From: Luteolibacter sp. SL250 | Lineage (GTDB): Bacteria > Verrucomicrobiota > Verrucomicrobiia > Verrucomicrobiales > Akkermansiaceae | Reading direction: 5' to 3' | DNA: 64,000 nt | NCBI RefSeq assembly: GCF_026625605.1 | Contig: NZ_CP113054.1 | Coordinates: 1,488,001-1,552,000 of the forward strand | Shown: positions 28,572 to 37,443 of the stretch, piece by piece | How positions within the stretch are numbered: the stretch's first letter is position 1 | Layout of the letters: every line of letters starts with the position of its first letter | Made by a program: the position numbers and the translations under genes | Notes under the pieces: generated by a model | The model's database searches: none | Told to the model about the DNA's origin: nothing | What the model saw: the letters and a program-made list of their open reading frames with translations, nothing else

Positions 28572-30692
28572 CTAGAAAGATGATGTCGCGGACGGAATTT
28601 CGGACAAGCTCCGAAGTGTGAGATCCGGTGTGCATTCTCCGGGACGGAGGGATCCGGAATGGCCGGCGAAGAGCGCGGTGCGGAATCCCGCCGCCTGCGC
28701 GGGCAGGATGTCCTGCCGGGGATCGTTCCCGACGAAAAGCGTCTCCGCCGGGGAAATGCCGCACGCCTCCAACCTCCGCACCAGCAGTTGGAACAGCTCC
28801 GGTGATGGCTTCGCGAGGCCATGCTGGTAGGAAAGAAGGGTCAGCTCCGGGACCAGCAGATGGGTGACCGCGCCGAGCGTGCCGTCCAGGGCAGGCAGCG
28901 TGTTGGCCTGGGCGTTCGACAGCACGCCGAGCGTCACGCCCTCCGCGGAAAGGCGCTGGAGAGTTTCCCGCGCGCGGGGCATCGGCTCGCACGGATGCCA
29001 TGCGTTCTCCACCGCCGTGATGAGGTCCGTCACATCCTCCGTGGTGCCCAGCACTTCCTGCCAGACCTGCATCAGATCGATCTCCGGATGGGCATGCCCC
29101 GACTCCGCATGGTGGCGGCGGACGGCTGCATGCAGCACGGCCGTTGGCGAATCCCCTAGATCATGCCCGGCTGCGGAAAGGATTTCCCGCAGTGCCGGAT
29201 CGAATGCCGGATCGTGCTTCACCGCTCCCGGCGGGGCGATGAGCAGCGTGCCGTAGATGTCGAAGATGACCGCGCGGATCTTCGCGATGGATGTGCGGAG
29301 GAAATGGAAATTCTCCGGCGAAAGGTAGGCGTCCAGCACACGTTCAGGATCGGCATACCCCACGGCACCTGGCGCACGCCCGGACAGCGATGCGTAGTAT
29401 GAGATGAGTTTTCTCCCATACTCTCCTTCCGGAATGCCCTGCCCCGTGTAAGGCGCGGGTGGCTGTGCCAGCGCCTCCCGCATCCATTCGTCGGCAGGCT
29501 TCCCGCCGATGATGGGACGGAGCGATGGATCACCACGCAGGCGCAGCAGGATTTCCCGCTGCAGCGTCTCCGGCAGGTTGCCGAAATCCACATGCCCGTC
29601 ATGAAGCAGTGCTGCCCTGGCTGAGTCGGTATCCTCCGGGGCGAGCCTGCGCTTGTAGAGCCGGTGGGTCTCACCGAGATGACGGGAAAGATGGCGTCGC
29701 AGGTACCCGGCTGGCATCCATTCCTCAGGCACCAGGATGTTCTGATAGATCGGACGGTCGCCGGACCGCGGATGGGTTTCGAGTTCCCTCCCGATGACCG
29801 GCTTTCCGAACGCTGCGGCCTCAGGAAAGATCATGCCGAATCCCTCCGCCACGGACGTCGTGATGAAGTGGGTGGAGGCCGCAATCCATGAGGCGTAGGA
29901 AGCATCGTTTTCCCCATGAGGCACGGTGCGGTCCACCACCCCGAACTGGACGGGCAGTTCCAGTTCCTCTGCCAGCCACTTCCAGTGGTCGTGGATGGCG
30001 CGCGCGGCCGGATCTTCCGGTGCGCGTGTGATGGCGAAGCGGGTGCCCTCCGGCGCGAACATGGACAGCAGCAGCAGCTCTCCCAGATTCTTCCGCCGGA
30101 TGGCCCGCGTGGGATAGAGGATCAGCGGTGGCTTTTCCTGCGGGGCAGGGGGGAGGGGGGGCGCAGTGGGGATGGGGTTCGGAAGTAGGATCGCGTTCTC
30201 CTCCGGCAGCCCTGCGGCCAGGAACCGGTGATGGTCCGTTCCGTTGATGAACGCATAGCGGACGCGCGGTGACAGCGGATAGAGCCACGGTTGCTCCGCC
30301 ACCAGCGGATGGTTCCCCGGTCGCCCGTCCTCCACCAGATCATGGAGTTGCAGAACCAGCCGTTCTCCCGCCTCCGCCAGCAGGGACACCACGCGGGGCA
30401 TGAGGATGTTTTTGCCCAGAGAGTGGTTGTGGAAATGCCAGACGTCCGGTGGGCCGCCCAGGGCATCCGCCGCCGCCTTCCGCATCTCCTCGAGCAGGGC
30501 CTCCGCCGGGCGCGCGCTGGTCCGGAGGTAACGGAGATCCGGGACGATCCGTACCGGGAGATCCTCCGCAGGCGCGTTGCCGCACAGCACCAAATGGTGC
30601 ACTCCAGCCGCCGCCAGCCCGCGGCACGCGGCGCGGATGATGGTGGTGACCCCGCCGGGTGACAGGTGGTAGTGGACGATGGCGATGCGCAT
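28572..30692 (-). CDS. Glycosyltransferase fused to HAD-type hydrolase
   Basis: 706 aa. Residues 1-420 look like a GT-B (GT4-like) glycosyltransferase: MRIAIVHYHLSPGGVTTIIRAACRGLAAAG at the N-terminus, ILYPTRAIRRKNLGELLLL and ITTSVAEGFGMIFPEAAAFGKPVIGRELETHP with the nucleotide-binding glutamate. Residues about 480-700 are a HAD hydrolase: AVIFDIYGTLLIAPPG (motif I, the second Asp replaced by Tyr), LGVLSNAQ (motif II), KPSPELFQ (motif III Lys) and FVGNDPRQDILPAQAAGF (motif IV). Fused sugar transferase plus sugar-phosphate phosphatase is known for compatible-solute synthesis (mannosylglycerate type), but that match is only by analogy. Confidence 0.82.
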   Translation of the reverse strand: MRIAIVHYHLSPGGVTTIIRAACRGLAAAGVHHLVLCGNAPAEDLPVRIVPDLRYLRTSARPAEALLEEMRKAAADALGGPPDVWHFHNHSLGKNILMPRVVSLLAEAGERLVLQLHDLVEDGRPGNHPLVAEQPWLYPLSPRVRYAFINGTDHHRFLAAGLPEENAILLPNPIPTAPPLPPAPQEKPPLILYPTRAIRRKNLGELLLLSMFAPEGTRFAITRAPEDPAARAIHDHWKWLAEELELPVQFGVVDRTVPHGENDASYASWIAASTHFITTSVAEGFGMIFPEAAAFGKPVIGRELETHPRSGDRPIYQNILVPEEWMPAGYLRRHLSRHLGETHRLYKRRLAPEDTDSARAALLHDGHVDFGNLPETLQREILLRLRGDPSLRPIIGGKPADEWMREALAQPPAPYTGQGIPEGEYGRKLISYYASLSGRAPGAVGYADPERVLDAYLSPENFHFLRTSIAKIRAVIFDIYGTLLIAPPGAVKHDPAFDPALREILSAAGHDLGDSPTAVLHAAVRRHHAESGHAHPEIDLMQVWQEVLGTTEDVTDLITAVENAWHPCEPMPRARETLQRLSAEGVTLGVLSNAQANTLPALDGTLGAVTHLLVPELTLLSYQHGLAKPSPELFQLLVRRLEACGISPAETLFVGNDPRQDILPAQAAGFRTALFAGHSGSLRPGECTPDLTLRSLSEIPSATSSF

Positions 30693-30778
30693 GACGGCCC
30701 GGCGGCGGTTCGCGGGAGGCTACCGGCTAATTATCTTTTGTTAGACCCATTGCCAAAACAAACTGCCGAAATGCAATT

Positions 30779-30869
30779 CAACCGCAGATGAACGCGGATG
30801 TACGCAGATCGAAGAGATCCATCCAAATCCTCTTATTTATCTGCGTACATCCGCGTTCATCTGTGGTTG
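30779..30869. repeat. Long solitary hairpin repeat
   Basis: Arms of 31 bases (30779-30809 and 30839-30869), the left starting CAACCGCAGATGAACGCGGA, pair with one mismatch around a 29-base loop. The text resembles the AACC(A/G)C-GGAT arms flanking the GxxExxY gene at 19.3-19.8 kb but contains no gene. The gap 30693-30903 holds nothing else visible. Confidence 0.88.
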
Positions 30870-30903
30870 AAAATCTCTTCTCTCACGAGGGTAGGAACTT
30901 GCA

Positions 30904-31344
30904 CTAGGTAGGATTAAGCGGTTTCACGAAATGGAATCCCCAGATCTCGAATCCCAGACGGTGGTAGAGCCGGTGGGAGGGGTGGTTCGAGGTGTAGCTG
31001 TCCAGCACGAGGATCTCACAACCCTCCGCCCGGGCGGCCGCCTCCAGATCTCCGATCAGGCGCGTGCCGATCTTCGCGGAACGGGCGTCAGGGTGGACCA
31101 CCAGGTTGTCCACCTCCAGATACTTGCCGCACCAGACCTTGGTGGCGATCCACGCTCCGGTCAGCCCCACCAGCCGGTCACCGGAAAAGGCGCCCGTCAG
31201 CCGGTAGTGCGGATGCTCCGCGAGGATGGTGGCGAGGCGTTCCCGCAGTGTCCCGCAGGGTGTGGATGGATTCAGGAAACCCAGCAACTCCGCCGCGGCG
31301 GGCAGATCCGCGCCGCCCAAGGGCCGCAGGGTGAGGGGTTCCAT
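30904..31344 (-). CDS. GNAT family N-acetyltransferase
   Basis: 146 aa with the complete GNAT fold: LTLRPLGGADLPAAAELL at the start, the strand LVGLTGAW, acetyl-CoA loop VHPDARSAKIGTRLIGDLEAAARAEGCEILVLDSYTSN (the usual R/Q-x-x-G-x-G/A appears as RSAKIGT), and RLYHRLGFEIWGFHFVK. Substrate unknown. It starts 16 bases after the M16 protease stop, downstream in the same direction. Confidence 0.9.
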   Translation of the reverse strand: MEPLTLRPLGGADLPAAAELLGFLNPSTPCGTLRERLATILAEHPHYRLTGAFSGDRLVGLTGAWIATKVWCGKYLEVDNLVVHPDARSAKIGTRLIGDLEAAARAEGCEILVLDSYTSNHPSHRLYHRLGFEIWGFHFVKPLNPT

Positions 31345-31360
31345 GGCAGGAAGGGATGAC

Positions 31361-34303
31361 TCAGGGAGCGGGCGCGGGTTTGATGGAGATCATCAGCGCG
31401 TTCTCCGCGGCGAGATGCTTCTTCGCCAGCGCGTTGATCTCCTTAAGGTTGATCGCGCGGTAGTCCTCGTCGCGGGTGCGGGCTAGGTCCAGCCGCTTCG
31501 GATCCGCCTGGGACTGGCTGAGCACGGTGCTGAGCCAGTAGCCGTTGTCGCGGGTGGACTTATCCAGCATCCCCAGCGTCGGCTTCAGCGCGCGGTCCAG
31601 TTCGTCGTCGGTCGCGCCCTTTTCGGAAAGCTCGTGGGCGATGTCCCGCACCGTCTTCAGCAGCAGCTCCAGGTCCTCCGGCTTGCCGACGCTCTGGCCG
31701 ATCACGTAGCCGAAATTGTCCAGCGCATCGGATCCGGAGGCACCGGCGTTCGGGCTGTATGAGGCTCCCAGTTTCTCGCGGATCTCCTCGCGGATGCGGT
31801 TCTCGAAGATGGTGGAGAGGATGTTGAGGCGGCGGAACTCCGGGATGTTGTTCCGCATGCCGCCGGTCTTCCACACGGTGGAGGCGACGGCCTGCGGGAT
31901 CTTCGATTCGAAGGTGAAGGTCTTCTCGCCGGGTGCGTTCGGGAACTTCACCGTGCGCGCCGCGTCGAGCGGGGCGGGGGCCGCGGCCCGCGCCGGGAGC
32001 GCGCCGAAGGTCGAAAGGATGCCGGGCAGCACCTCATCCACCGTGAAGTCACCCACGATGCTGAGCTCCAGGTAGCCCTTCGTCAGTTCCGGGGTGAGCC
32101 ACTTCTTCGCGTCCGCGATGGTGTAGGAGGCCAGCTTTGCCTGCGGTGCCACGGAGAAGCGGGCGTCGCCGCCGTGCAGCCACGCGTTCATCTCCTGCTC
32201 CGGGCCGGAGGTGGTGTGTTTCAGTTGCTGGTAGATCGTCGGGATCATCTTCTGGAACTGCCACAGCCCCTCGTTCCGGTAGCCCGGATCCGTCAGGGTG
32301 GCGGCCAGCAACTGCAGTTGCAGCAGGAAGTCCGCCGGAGTGGTGGTGCCACCGAGGATGAAGGCGTCCTCTCCGATGCCGAAGCCGCTGTTCACGTTCT
32401 TCCCGGCCAGGATGCGCTGCAGATCGTCGTTGGAGTGCTTGCCCAGGCCGCCGCCGTCAAACACCGCGGAGGCGAATGCGTCGAACATCGGGCTGTCCTT
32501 TGGCTGGCTCAGTTGCCCGGAACCGATGCGCGCGGAGACGCGGATCTTGTTCTTTTCGAAATCCGTCGGCTTCAGGTTCACCCGGATCTTGTTGGAAAGC
32601 ACCAGTTGGGTGATGCCCAGGTCAGCGACTTCCTTGCGGGTGGCCACTGTACCCGGCTTGCCGAAGTCCGTGTAGCCGAATGGCTCGACGGCCTTCGCGG
32701 CGGGGGCTTCCACCGGTTGGCCGGTCGCCTCCTGATAGAGGGATGCCAGGGTGCCCTCCGCGCCTTCCGGCTTCTCCTTGGTGGTCAGTGTCAGGTGGTA
32801 GCCCGGTGCGTTCCAGAACGCTTTGAACGCTTCGTGGATCCCGGCGAGATCGATGGAATCGAGCGCCTTCTTTGCGATCTCCAGGTTCGTCTCCGGGGTG
32901 GAGAACACCTTGTCGTCATTGATCATTCGGGCGAGGGAGGAAGCCAATCCCTCCGACTTCCGGGTGGGTTTCTGCTTCACCGCCTGCTCGTAGGCGTTGA
33001 TCAGGTTCGCCTTCGCCTCTGCCAGTTCAGCTTCCGTGAAACCATGCTCCAGAGCGCGGCGGAACTCGTGCTCCAACACCGGCACCGCTTCCTGCCAGCG
33101 GTCGTCCGCTGCGGTCACGTCGATGGAGCCGAGCTCCAGGTAGTTGAACAGGTCGAAGTCACCCGCCGAGCCGGTCGTGATCGGGGAGTTCTCTTGCTTC
33201 GCCAGTTGGTCGAAGCGTCGGGAAAGGATGGAATGCGCCAGCCCCCGAGGGATGCGCTCCGTGCGGTTCGCCGCCGTATCAGGCTTCTGGACGAACGGGC
33301 GGGTCAACATCAGGGAGACTTCCGTGGAGTCCACTTCCTTGTCCGCGAAGACGCTGGCCTCGATGCCCTCCGGCGACTTGATCGGTCCCAGATCCGGATT
33401 CTTCCCGGGATCCGCGGGGTTCTTCATATCGCCGAAGACGGCTTCCACCCGCTTTGCGATCTCAGCAGCGTCGATGTCGCCCACCACCACGAAAGTCATC
33501 CGCTCCGGGGTGTAGTAACGCGTGTAGAAGTCGGTGAAGCGCTCGCGGGACGCGCCCTTGATCACTTCCTCCGTGCCGATGGGGAAACGCTTCGCCACCA
33601 GGGAGCCGGGCAGGAATTTCTGGTACTGTTGCTCCATCAGGCGGTAGTCCACGGAGTCACGGCTCATCTTTTCCGAAAGGATCACACCGCGCTCCTTGTC
33701 GATCTCATCCGCCTCCAGCTTCGCGCCATCGCCGAAGTCGCGCATCACGGTGAAGCCCAGATCCAGGGTGTCCTTCGACAGGTCCGGCAGGTCCAGCATG
33801 TACACCGTCTCGTCGAACGAGGTGTAGGCATTCGCGTGCGCGCCGAAGGCGATCCCCAGCCGCTGCATCTTCGGGATAAGCTCCGCGGACGTGAAGTTCT
33901 TCGATCCGTTGAACACCATGTGCTCCAGGAAATGCGCCAGTCCCTGCTGGTCATCCGCCTCCATCAGAGAGCCGGCGGCCACGTGCAGGCGCATGGACAC
34001 GCGCGTCGGCGGCTCCACGTTCGGGTAGATGATGTAACGGAAGCCGTTCGGCAGCTTGCCGAAGGTCGCACCCTCGTCGGGCTTGATGTCAGAGGCTTCC
34101 TGCGGCCATGGCTTTGCCGCCACGGGTGCCGGCGCCGCCGTCGGAGCGGGGACTGTTTCGGCCGTGGCGGCTGGCTTCTGCTCGGCCGGAGCGGCCGCCG
34201 CAGGTGGTGGATCCGCCGGTTTTTCCTGCTTCGGGCGCAGGGACAGGACCGTTGCGGTCACTGCCAGGATGAGGACGAGGATGAGCGGCGTGGCCTTCTG
34301 CAT
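31361..34303 (-). CDS. M16 family zinc metalloprotease, two-unit type
   Basis: 980 aa from the ATG at 34303, chosen because it gives an N-terminal signal/anchor (MQKATPLILVLILAVTATVLSL), followed by an Ala/Pro linker. The zinc site HFLEHMVFNG (HxxEH) is at about 130, with the third ligand Glu downstream in LEADEIDKERGVILSEK. The second half (from about 530) is the non-catalytic M16-like unit including the C-terminal domain. The enzyme would degrade peptides in the periplasm or at the membrane. Normal length for this class. Confidence 0.92.
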   Translation of the reverse strand: MQKATPLILVLILAVTATVLSLRPKQEKPADPPPAAAAPAEQKPAATAETVPAPTAAPAPVAAKPWPQEASDIKPDEGATFGKLPNGFRYIIYPNVEPPTRVSMRLHVAAGSLMEADDQQGLAHFLEHMVFNGSKNFTSAELIPKMQRLGIAFGAHANAYTSFDETVYMLDLPDLSKDTLDLGFTVMRDFGDGAKLEADEIDKERGVILSEKMSRDSVDYRLMEQQYQKFLPGSLVAKRFPIGTEEVIKGASRERFTDFYTRYYTPERMTFVVVGDIDAAEIAKRVEAVFGDMKNPADPGKNPDLGPIKSPEGIEASVFADKEVDSTEVSLMLTRPFVQKPDTAANRTERIPRGLAHSILSRRFDQLAKQENSPITTGSAGDFDLFNYLELGSIDVTAADDRWQEAVPVLEHEFRRALEHGFTEAELAEAKANLINAYEQAVKQKPTRKSEGLASSLARMINDDKVFSTPETNLEIAKKALDSIDLAGIHEAFKAFWNAPGYHLTLTTKEKPEGAEGTLASLYQEATGQPVEAPAAKAVEPFGYTDFGKPGTVATRKEVADLGITQLVLSNKIRVNLKPTDFEKNKIRVSARIGSGQLSQPKDSPMFDAFASAVFDGGGLGKHSNDDLQRILAGKNVNSGFGIGEDAFILGGTTTPADFLLQLQLLAATLTDPGYRNEGLWQFQKMIPTIYQQLKHTTSGPEQEMNAWLHGGDARFSVAPQAKLASYTIADAKKWLTPELTKGYLELSIVGDFTVDEVLPGILSTFGALPARAAAPAPLDAARTVKFPNAPGEKTFTFESKIPQAVASTVWKTGGMRNNIPEFRRLNILSTIFENRIREEIREKLGASYSPNAGASGSDALDNFGYVIGQSVGKPEDLELLLKTVRDIAHELSEKGATDDELDRALKPTLGMLDKSTRDNGYWLSTVLSQSQADPKRLDLARTRDEDYRAINLKEINALAKKHLAAENALMISIKPAPAP

Positions 34304-34468
34304 GGGGAAGAAAATGGAGGTTGTGTGGCGGGGTGGCAACGTCGAAAGCGGCACCGCCCGGAGCCGTTGTCCATGGGCCGCGAAAAGATCTTTGAAATCG
34401 GTGTTGCATTCCCCCGGCGCGCATGCTGTTTTGTGCGCCCCGGCGCGACCCGCCGGAAAAAGTCATCA

Positions 34469-34552
34469 GCTCGGATGGCGGAATTGGTAGACGCGCTAGA
34501 TTCAGGTTCTAGTGGGGGCAACCCCGTGGAGGTTCGAGTCCTCTTTCGAGCA
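34469..34552 (+). tRNA. tRNA-Leu (anticodon CAG)
   Basis: Acceptor GCTCGGA pairs with TTCGAGC (one G-T), discriminator A at 34552, no encoded CCA. The anticodon arm is CTAGA-TTCAGGT-TCTAG, giving anticodon CAG. A long variable arm (GGGGGCAACCCC) follows, as expected for leucine, and the T arm is GAGGTTCGAGTCCTC. Everything downstream looks accessory, so this is the likely chromosomal edge of an island. Confidence 0.95.
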
Positions 34553-34573
34553 CTTCTTTAGGTAGAACGAGTT

Positions 34574-34598
34574 AGGGAGCCATCAAGGCTCCCTTTTT
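34574..34598 (+). terminator. Rho-independent terminator after tRNA-Leu
   Basis: Stem AGGGAGCC / GGCTCCCT-type (GGGAGCC-ATCAA-GGCTCCC) followed by five T residues, 22 bases after the tRNA. Confidence 0.9.
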
Positions 34599-34986
34599 CG
34601 TTTATGTGGCCTGACTTTCGTTCGTTTATGCTACTTCTTATGCTAGCAGTTGCGCGAGGATTGTCTGACCAGTTCCAGCTCGTCATAGCTCTTCGCACCA
34701 CTTTAGCATCGGAAGAACGACCGGACTTCTGACCCTGGCAGGCCGTGAGATCCGGGGAGTGAAAAGGTGACGAACTTTTTTCGGAAAAGTGCGTTGACCC
34801 GGTTGTCAGTATCTCGTCGCCGGTATAAAAGAGTACGTCCGTTGATTGCTCTGTCGGTGTCCAAAACCGGGGGGGAGGGAGGCCTAACATGAAGCGTAAG
34901 TTCCGCAAGGAAGGAGCGCAGAGGCAAAATACCCACGCGGTTGGCTGTCTCGGTCATGGAAGGTTCCGCCAACCGCCCTCACTAGA
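34599..34986. other. Island edge without a clear gene
   Basis: No convincing full gene. A short frame at 34628-34732 (MLLLMLAVARGLSDQFQLVI...) looks protein-like but has only 34 residues and may be a gene remnant. A GGGGGGAGGGAGG run lies near 34870. No integrase gene and no second copy of the tRNA 3' end are seen here. Confidence 0.4.
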
Positions 34987-36633
34987 ATGACATATACCAC
35001 AAAGCAGTGTAAAGCCGCCTCCTCGGAGTCGACTAAAAACCAAAATAGCACAGGCGATCAGTCCACAGTCCCCAATTCGGGGATTGCGGAACGAATCCTC
35101 ACTGTTGAAGAGGCTGTCCAGACGAGTTCTGGCAAAGATCCTCGGAATCAGTCAGTCGGACTCGACGATTTGCTCCGAGAATTTGAGAAGAAGCCTACCC
35201 CCAAAGGAGTTTCTCGGAAGGTCGTCAAATCTCTACTCTCAGATCAACCCAGCAAGTATCAGCTTGGCGGATTCTCCAGACGCCCCGCTCGCCCTGCTCC
35301 CAAGGCAGGAGCGTTTGGAACCTCCAAAGCGCAGAAAGCGAATTTCGACAGCCAAAAGCGGTCGGGGAAACACGGCCTCGATGCCTACATGTCGAGAATG
35401 GGACATGCTTCCGTCACCATGATGGACGCTTTGGCTCGGAGGCACGGAGTTCCCTACGAGCTCTCCCTGCCTTGCATGCTGCATGTCCTCAGCCTGTCCC
35501 TCAGCCCGCGTCTGCAGGTCCGCGAAGAGGATTTCTCGTCCACTCCGGTCCTTCAGATCCAGGTAGGGGCTTTTCCCAAGGTTGGAAAGTCCCTCGCCTA
35601 CACTGCGATTGTCGGTACCCTTCACAGGCTGATCGACGCTTGCGTGTTTCCCGACATTCTCCAGAATGCGTTCACCGAAATCGGTCTTCTCCGGGCTGCC
35701 AACTCTGACTCCTGGAACTCGGTGGGGGTCTCGGATCCGGATGGTAGCCAGATCATCCGCACGATCACCGTGGATTCTGGAAAGGCGGCCTTCGCCCTGG
35801 ACTTCCATGCAAAGGGCTTTTGCGGCGAGCGTTACGAACGGGTGACGGCGGAGGGTAAGGACACCATTCCGCATCTCCATCTGGGTACGCTTGTGATGGT
35901 TCAACCGGAGAGAATCACGGACTTCTTTGGAAGTACCAGGGTTCGTGAAAAGGGACTGATCAACCGCACCCTTCAGTTCCAGGCACTGGAAGCATTGCCC
36001 AAGACGCCGACAGCTGTTTCAGTGGATCAGGCAAAGCCTTTGCTGGAGAAACACTTCAGACGGTTTGCGGCGATTCGTTCCGCCGAGAAAGCTGCGGGGT
36101 ACATTCCTGTCACTCTCTCGTCCGAAGCCAGTGAATGGCTCAAGACCGAGCGGGCAAAGTCGGAGGATAGCGTTCTTCGGAGGGATGAACTGGGCGTCCG
36201 GCTGGCAGCTATTCTCCATGCCGAGCGGATTGCCGAAGGGCATCCTGATGGTGATCTGGAATCCCTCCTCGAAGATACCGAGATTGGACTGGCGGATCTC
36301 CAGGCGGCCGTTGGTCTCTGTGATCTTTGCGAGTCTTACACCCGGAATGCGGAGATTTTTAGCGAGGATGCCCATGAGAGGGTGACGAACGAGAAGGCGA
36401 ATTTGCTGGAAGCGGCTCTTCGGGCCCGTGGGGGCTCTGCGAGGGTTGACACTCTCATCGAGGAACTGGGAATCGCCCGAAACACTGTCTATACCATTGT
36501 CAGGGCGAAGCCTGACAGATTTGCGCGAGGAGAGCGTCTCCATAGCGGAAAAAGGGGCCAGCCGGCCATCGTGATCCGCTTGATTTCGGAGGAAGGGAAG
36601 TTAGCCGGGGACGCGGGAGTGCCAGTCAATTAA
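34987..36633 (+). CDS. DUF3987-like protein with C-terminal winged helix
   Basis: 548 aa. A polar, basic N-terminus (1-130) is followed by a region whose order fits DUF3987: a P-loop-like segment QVGAFPKVGKSLAYTAIVGTL, where the glycine before GKS is kept but the loop is shortened, and TIPHLHLGTLVMVQPERITDFFGSTRVREKGLINRTLQF, like the GGIQPxRLxxxL...GLLxRF text of that family. Residues about 475-525 (ARGGSARVDTLIEELGIARNTVYTIVRAKPDRFARGE) form a winged helix. DUF3987 proteins are common in integrated elements and resemble primase-helicases. It is the first gene after the tRNA-Leu and has its own terminator. Family call tentative. Confidence 0.6.
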   Translation: MTYTTKQCKAASSESTKNQNSTGDQSTVPNSGIAERILTVEEAVQTSSGKDPRNQSVGLDDLLREFEKKPTPKGVSRKVVKSLLSDQPSKYQLGGFSRRPARPAPKAGAFGTSKAQKANFDSQKRSGKHGLDAYMSRMGHASVTMMDALARRHGVPYELSLPCMLHVLSLSLSPRLQVREEDFSSTPVLQIQVGAFPKVGKSLAYTAIVGTLHRLIDACVFPDILQNAFTEIGLLRAANSDSWNSVGVSDPDGSQIIRTITVDSGKAAFALDFHAKGFCGERYERVTAEGKDTIPHLHLGTLVMVQPERITDFFGSTRVREKGLINRTLQFQALEALPKTPTAVSVDQAKPLLEKHFRRFAAIRSAEKAAGYIPVTLSSEASEWLKTERAKSEDSVLRRDELGVRLAAILHAERIAEGHPDGDLESLLEDTEIGLADLQAAVGLCDLCESYTRNAEIFSEDAHERVTNEKANLLEAALRARGGSARVDTLIEELGIARNTVYTIVRAKPDRFARGERLHSGKRGQPAIVIRLISEEGKLAGDAGVPVN

Positions 36634-36643
36634 TCATTTAATT

Positions 36644-36679
36644 AAGGGCTCTTCCGGCTTCTTACGGAGGAGCCCTTTT
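36644..36679 (+). terminator. Rho-independent terminator
   Basis: AAGGGCTC-TTCCG pairs with CGGAGGAGCCCTT around GCTTCTTA, followed by TTC, 10 bases after the DUF3987-like stop. The inner stem has one bulge. Confidence 0.85.
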
Positions 36680-36715
36680 CAGGATCGCTGGCTGTGGGGG
36701 GCAGCGCAGGGCCTG

Positions 36716-36747
36716 ATTTCTTGATTTCTTGATTTCTTGATTTCTGG
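36716..36747. repeat. Four-copy 8-bp tandem repeat
   Basis: GATTTCTT repeated from 36716, the last copy ending GATTTCTG. It lies in the 250-base gap before the next gene, in which nothing else is visible. Confidence 0.8.
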
Positions 36748-36884
36748 GAGCTAGGTGCTTCCTTGATCTGTGCGAGCCTCGAATCGTGAAAGCGGACAGC
36801 GATAGCTGTTCTTACATCGCATAGCGCGGGGCTGATCGCAGTAAGCCTCTTGAACTTCTTGTTCTATCCTCGTAGCAGTCCGAT

Positions 36885-37238
36885 ATGACCGAACCAACCG
36901 AGATTCAGAAGGTTCTTAGGAGGCGACTTTTTGGCGATCTGCTGCCGAATCCAGATTTTTCGACGCTCTTTCAGGACGGCTTTCCCAAACATGGGGAGGC
37001 GCGGAAAATGGCGAGGCTGATATCAAAGACAGAACCCAATTCCGCTCTAGGTCGAATCTGCTCAAAACTCCTTTTGTGTGATCTTGCGCTTTCTATATCG
37101 GATGTCCAAAAGATCTCGGGATTGTCAGGACGAGAATGGGAGGAATTTGCTCTTTTGGGAAGACTGGTGGAACCTCTCTTTTTCAACCCCCAGACCCAGA
37201 CAATCGGATTGGGCCTTCTTGATCCGGACAAATCTTAA
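36885..37238 (+). CDS. Hypothetical protein
   Basis: 117 aa, helix-rich, no membrane segment and no known motif. It opens MTEPTEIQKVLRRRLFGDLL and contains a helix-turn-helix-like stretch LALSISDVQKISGLSGREWEEFALLGRL, so DNA binding is possible. It lies inside the island between the DUF3987-like gene and the double-HTH gene. I do not recognise it. Confidence 0.55.
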   Translation: MTEPTEIQKVLRRRLFGDLLPNPDFSTLFQDGFPKHGEARKMARLISKTEPNSALGRICSKLLLCDLALSISDVQKISGLSGREWEEFALLGRLVEPLFFNPQTQTIGLGLLDPDKS

Positions 37239-37443
37239 TTTTTCACTTTGAGCTTGCAACGAGGTGCCTGCAATGCAAGTATCTGTAGCGCCTCTGGCGC
37301 AGGGTGCTCATCGAGCGGCTATGTCGGTTGATGCCCTATTTAATCACTGGTAGTTTGGCACCTGGCTACCTGACACTCCCGGCAAATGGACTCGTTTCGA
37401 GATCCGCGGCTTCCCTCGTCTAAGGACGGTAGGGAGTGTTGTG

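Noticed and set aside
32174..34561. 795-aa open frame on the + strand opposite the M16 protease
   Set aside because: Shadow frame; it even runs across the tRNA-Leu gene.
34628..34732. 34-aa frame MLLLMLAVARGLSDQ... near the island edge
   Set aside because: Protein-like but too short, without start signals; perhaps a remnant, not reported as a gene.
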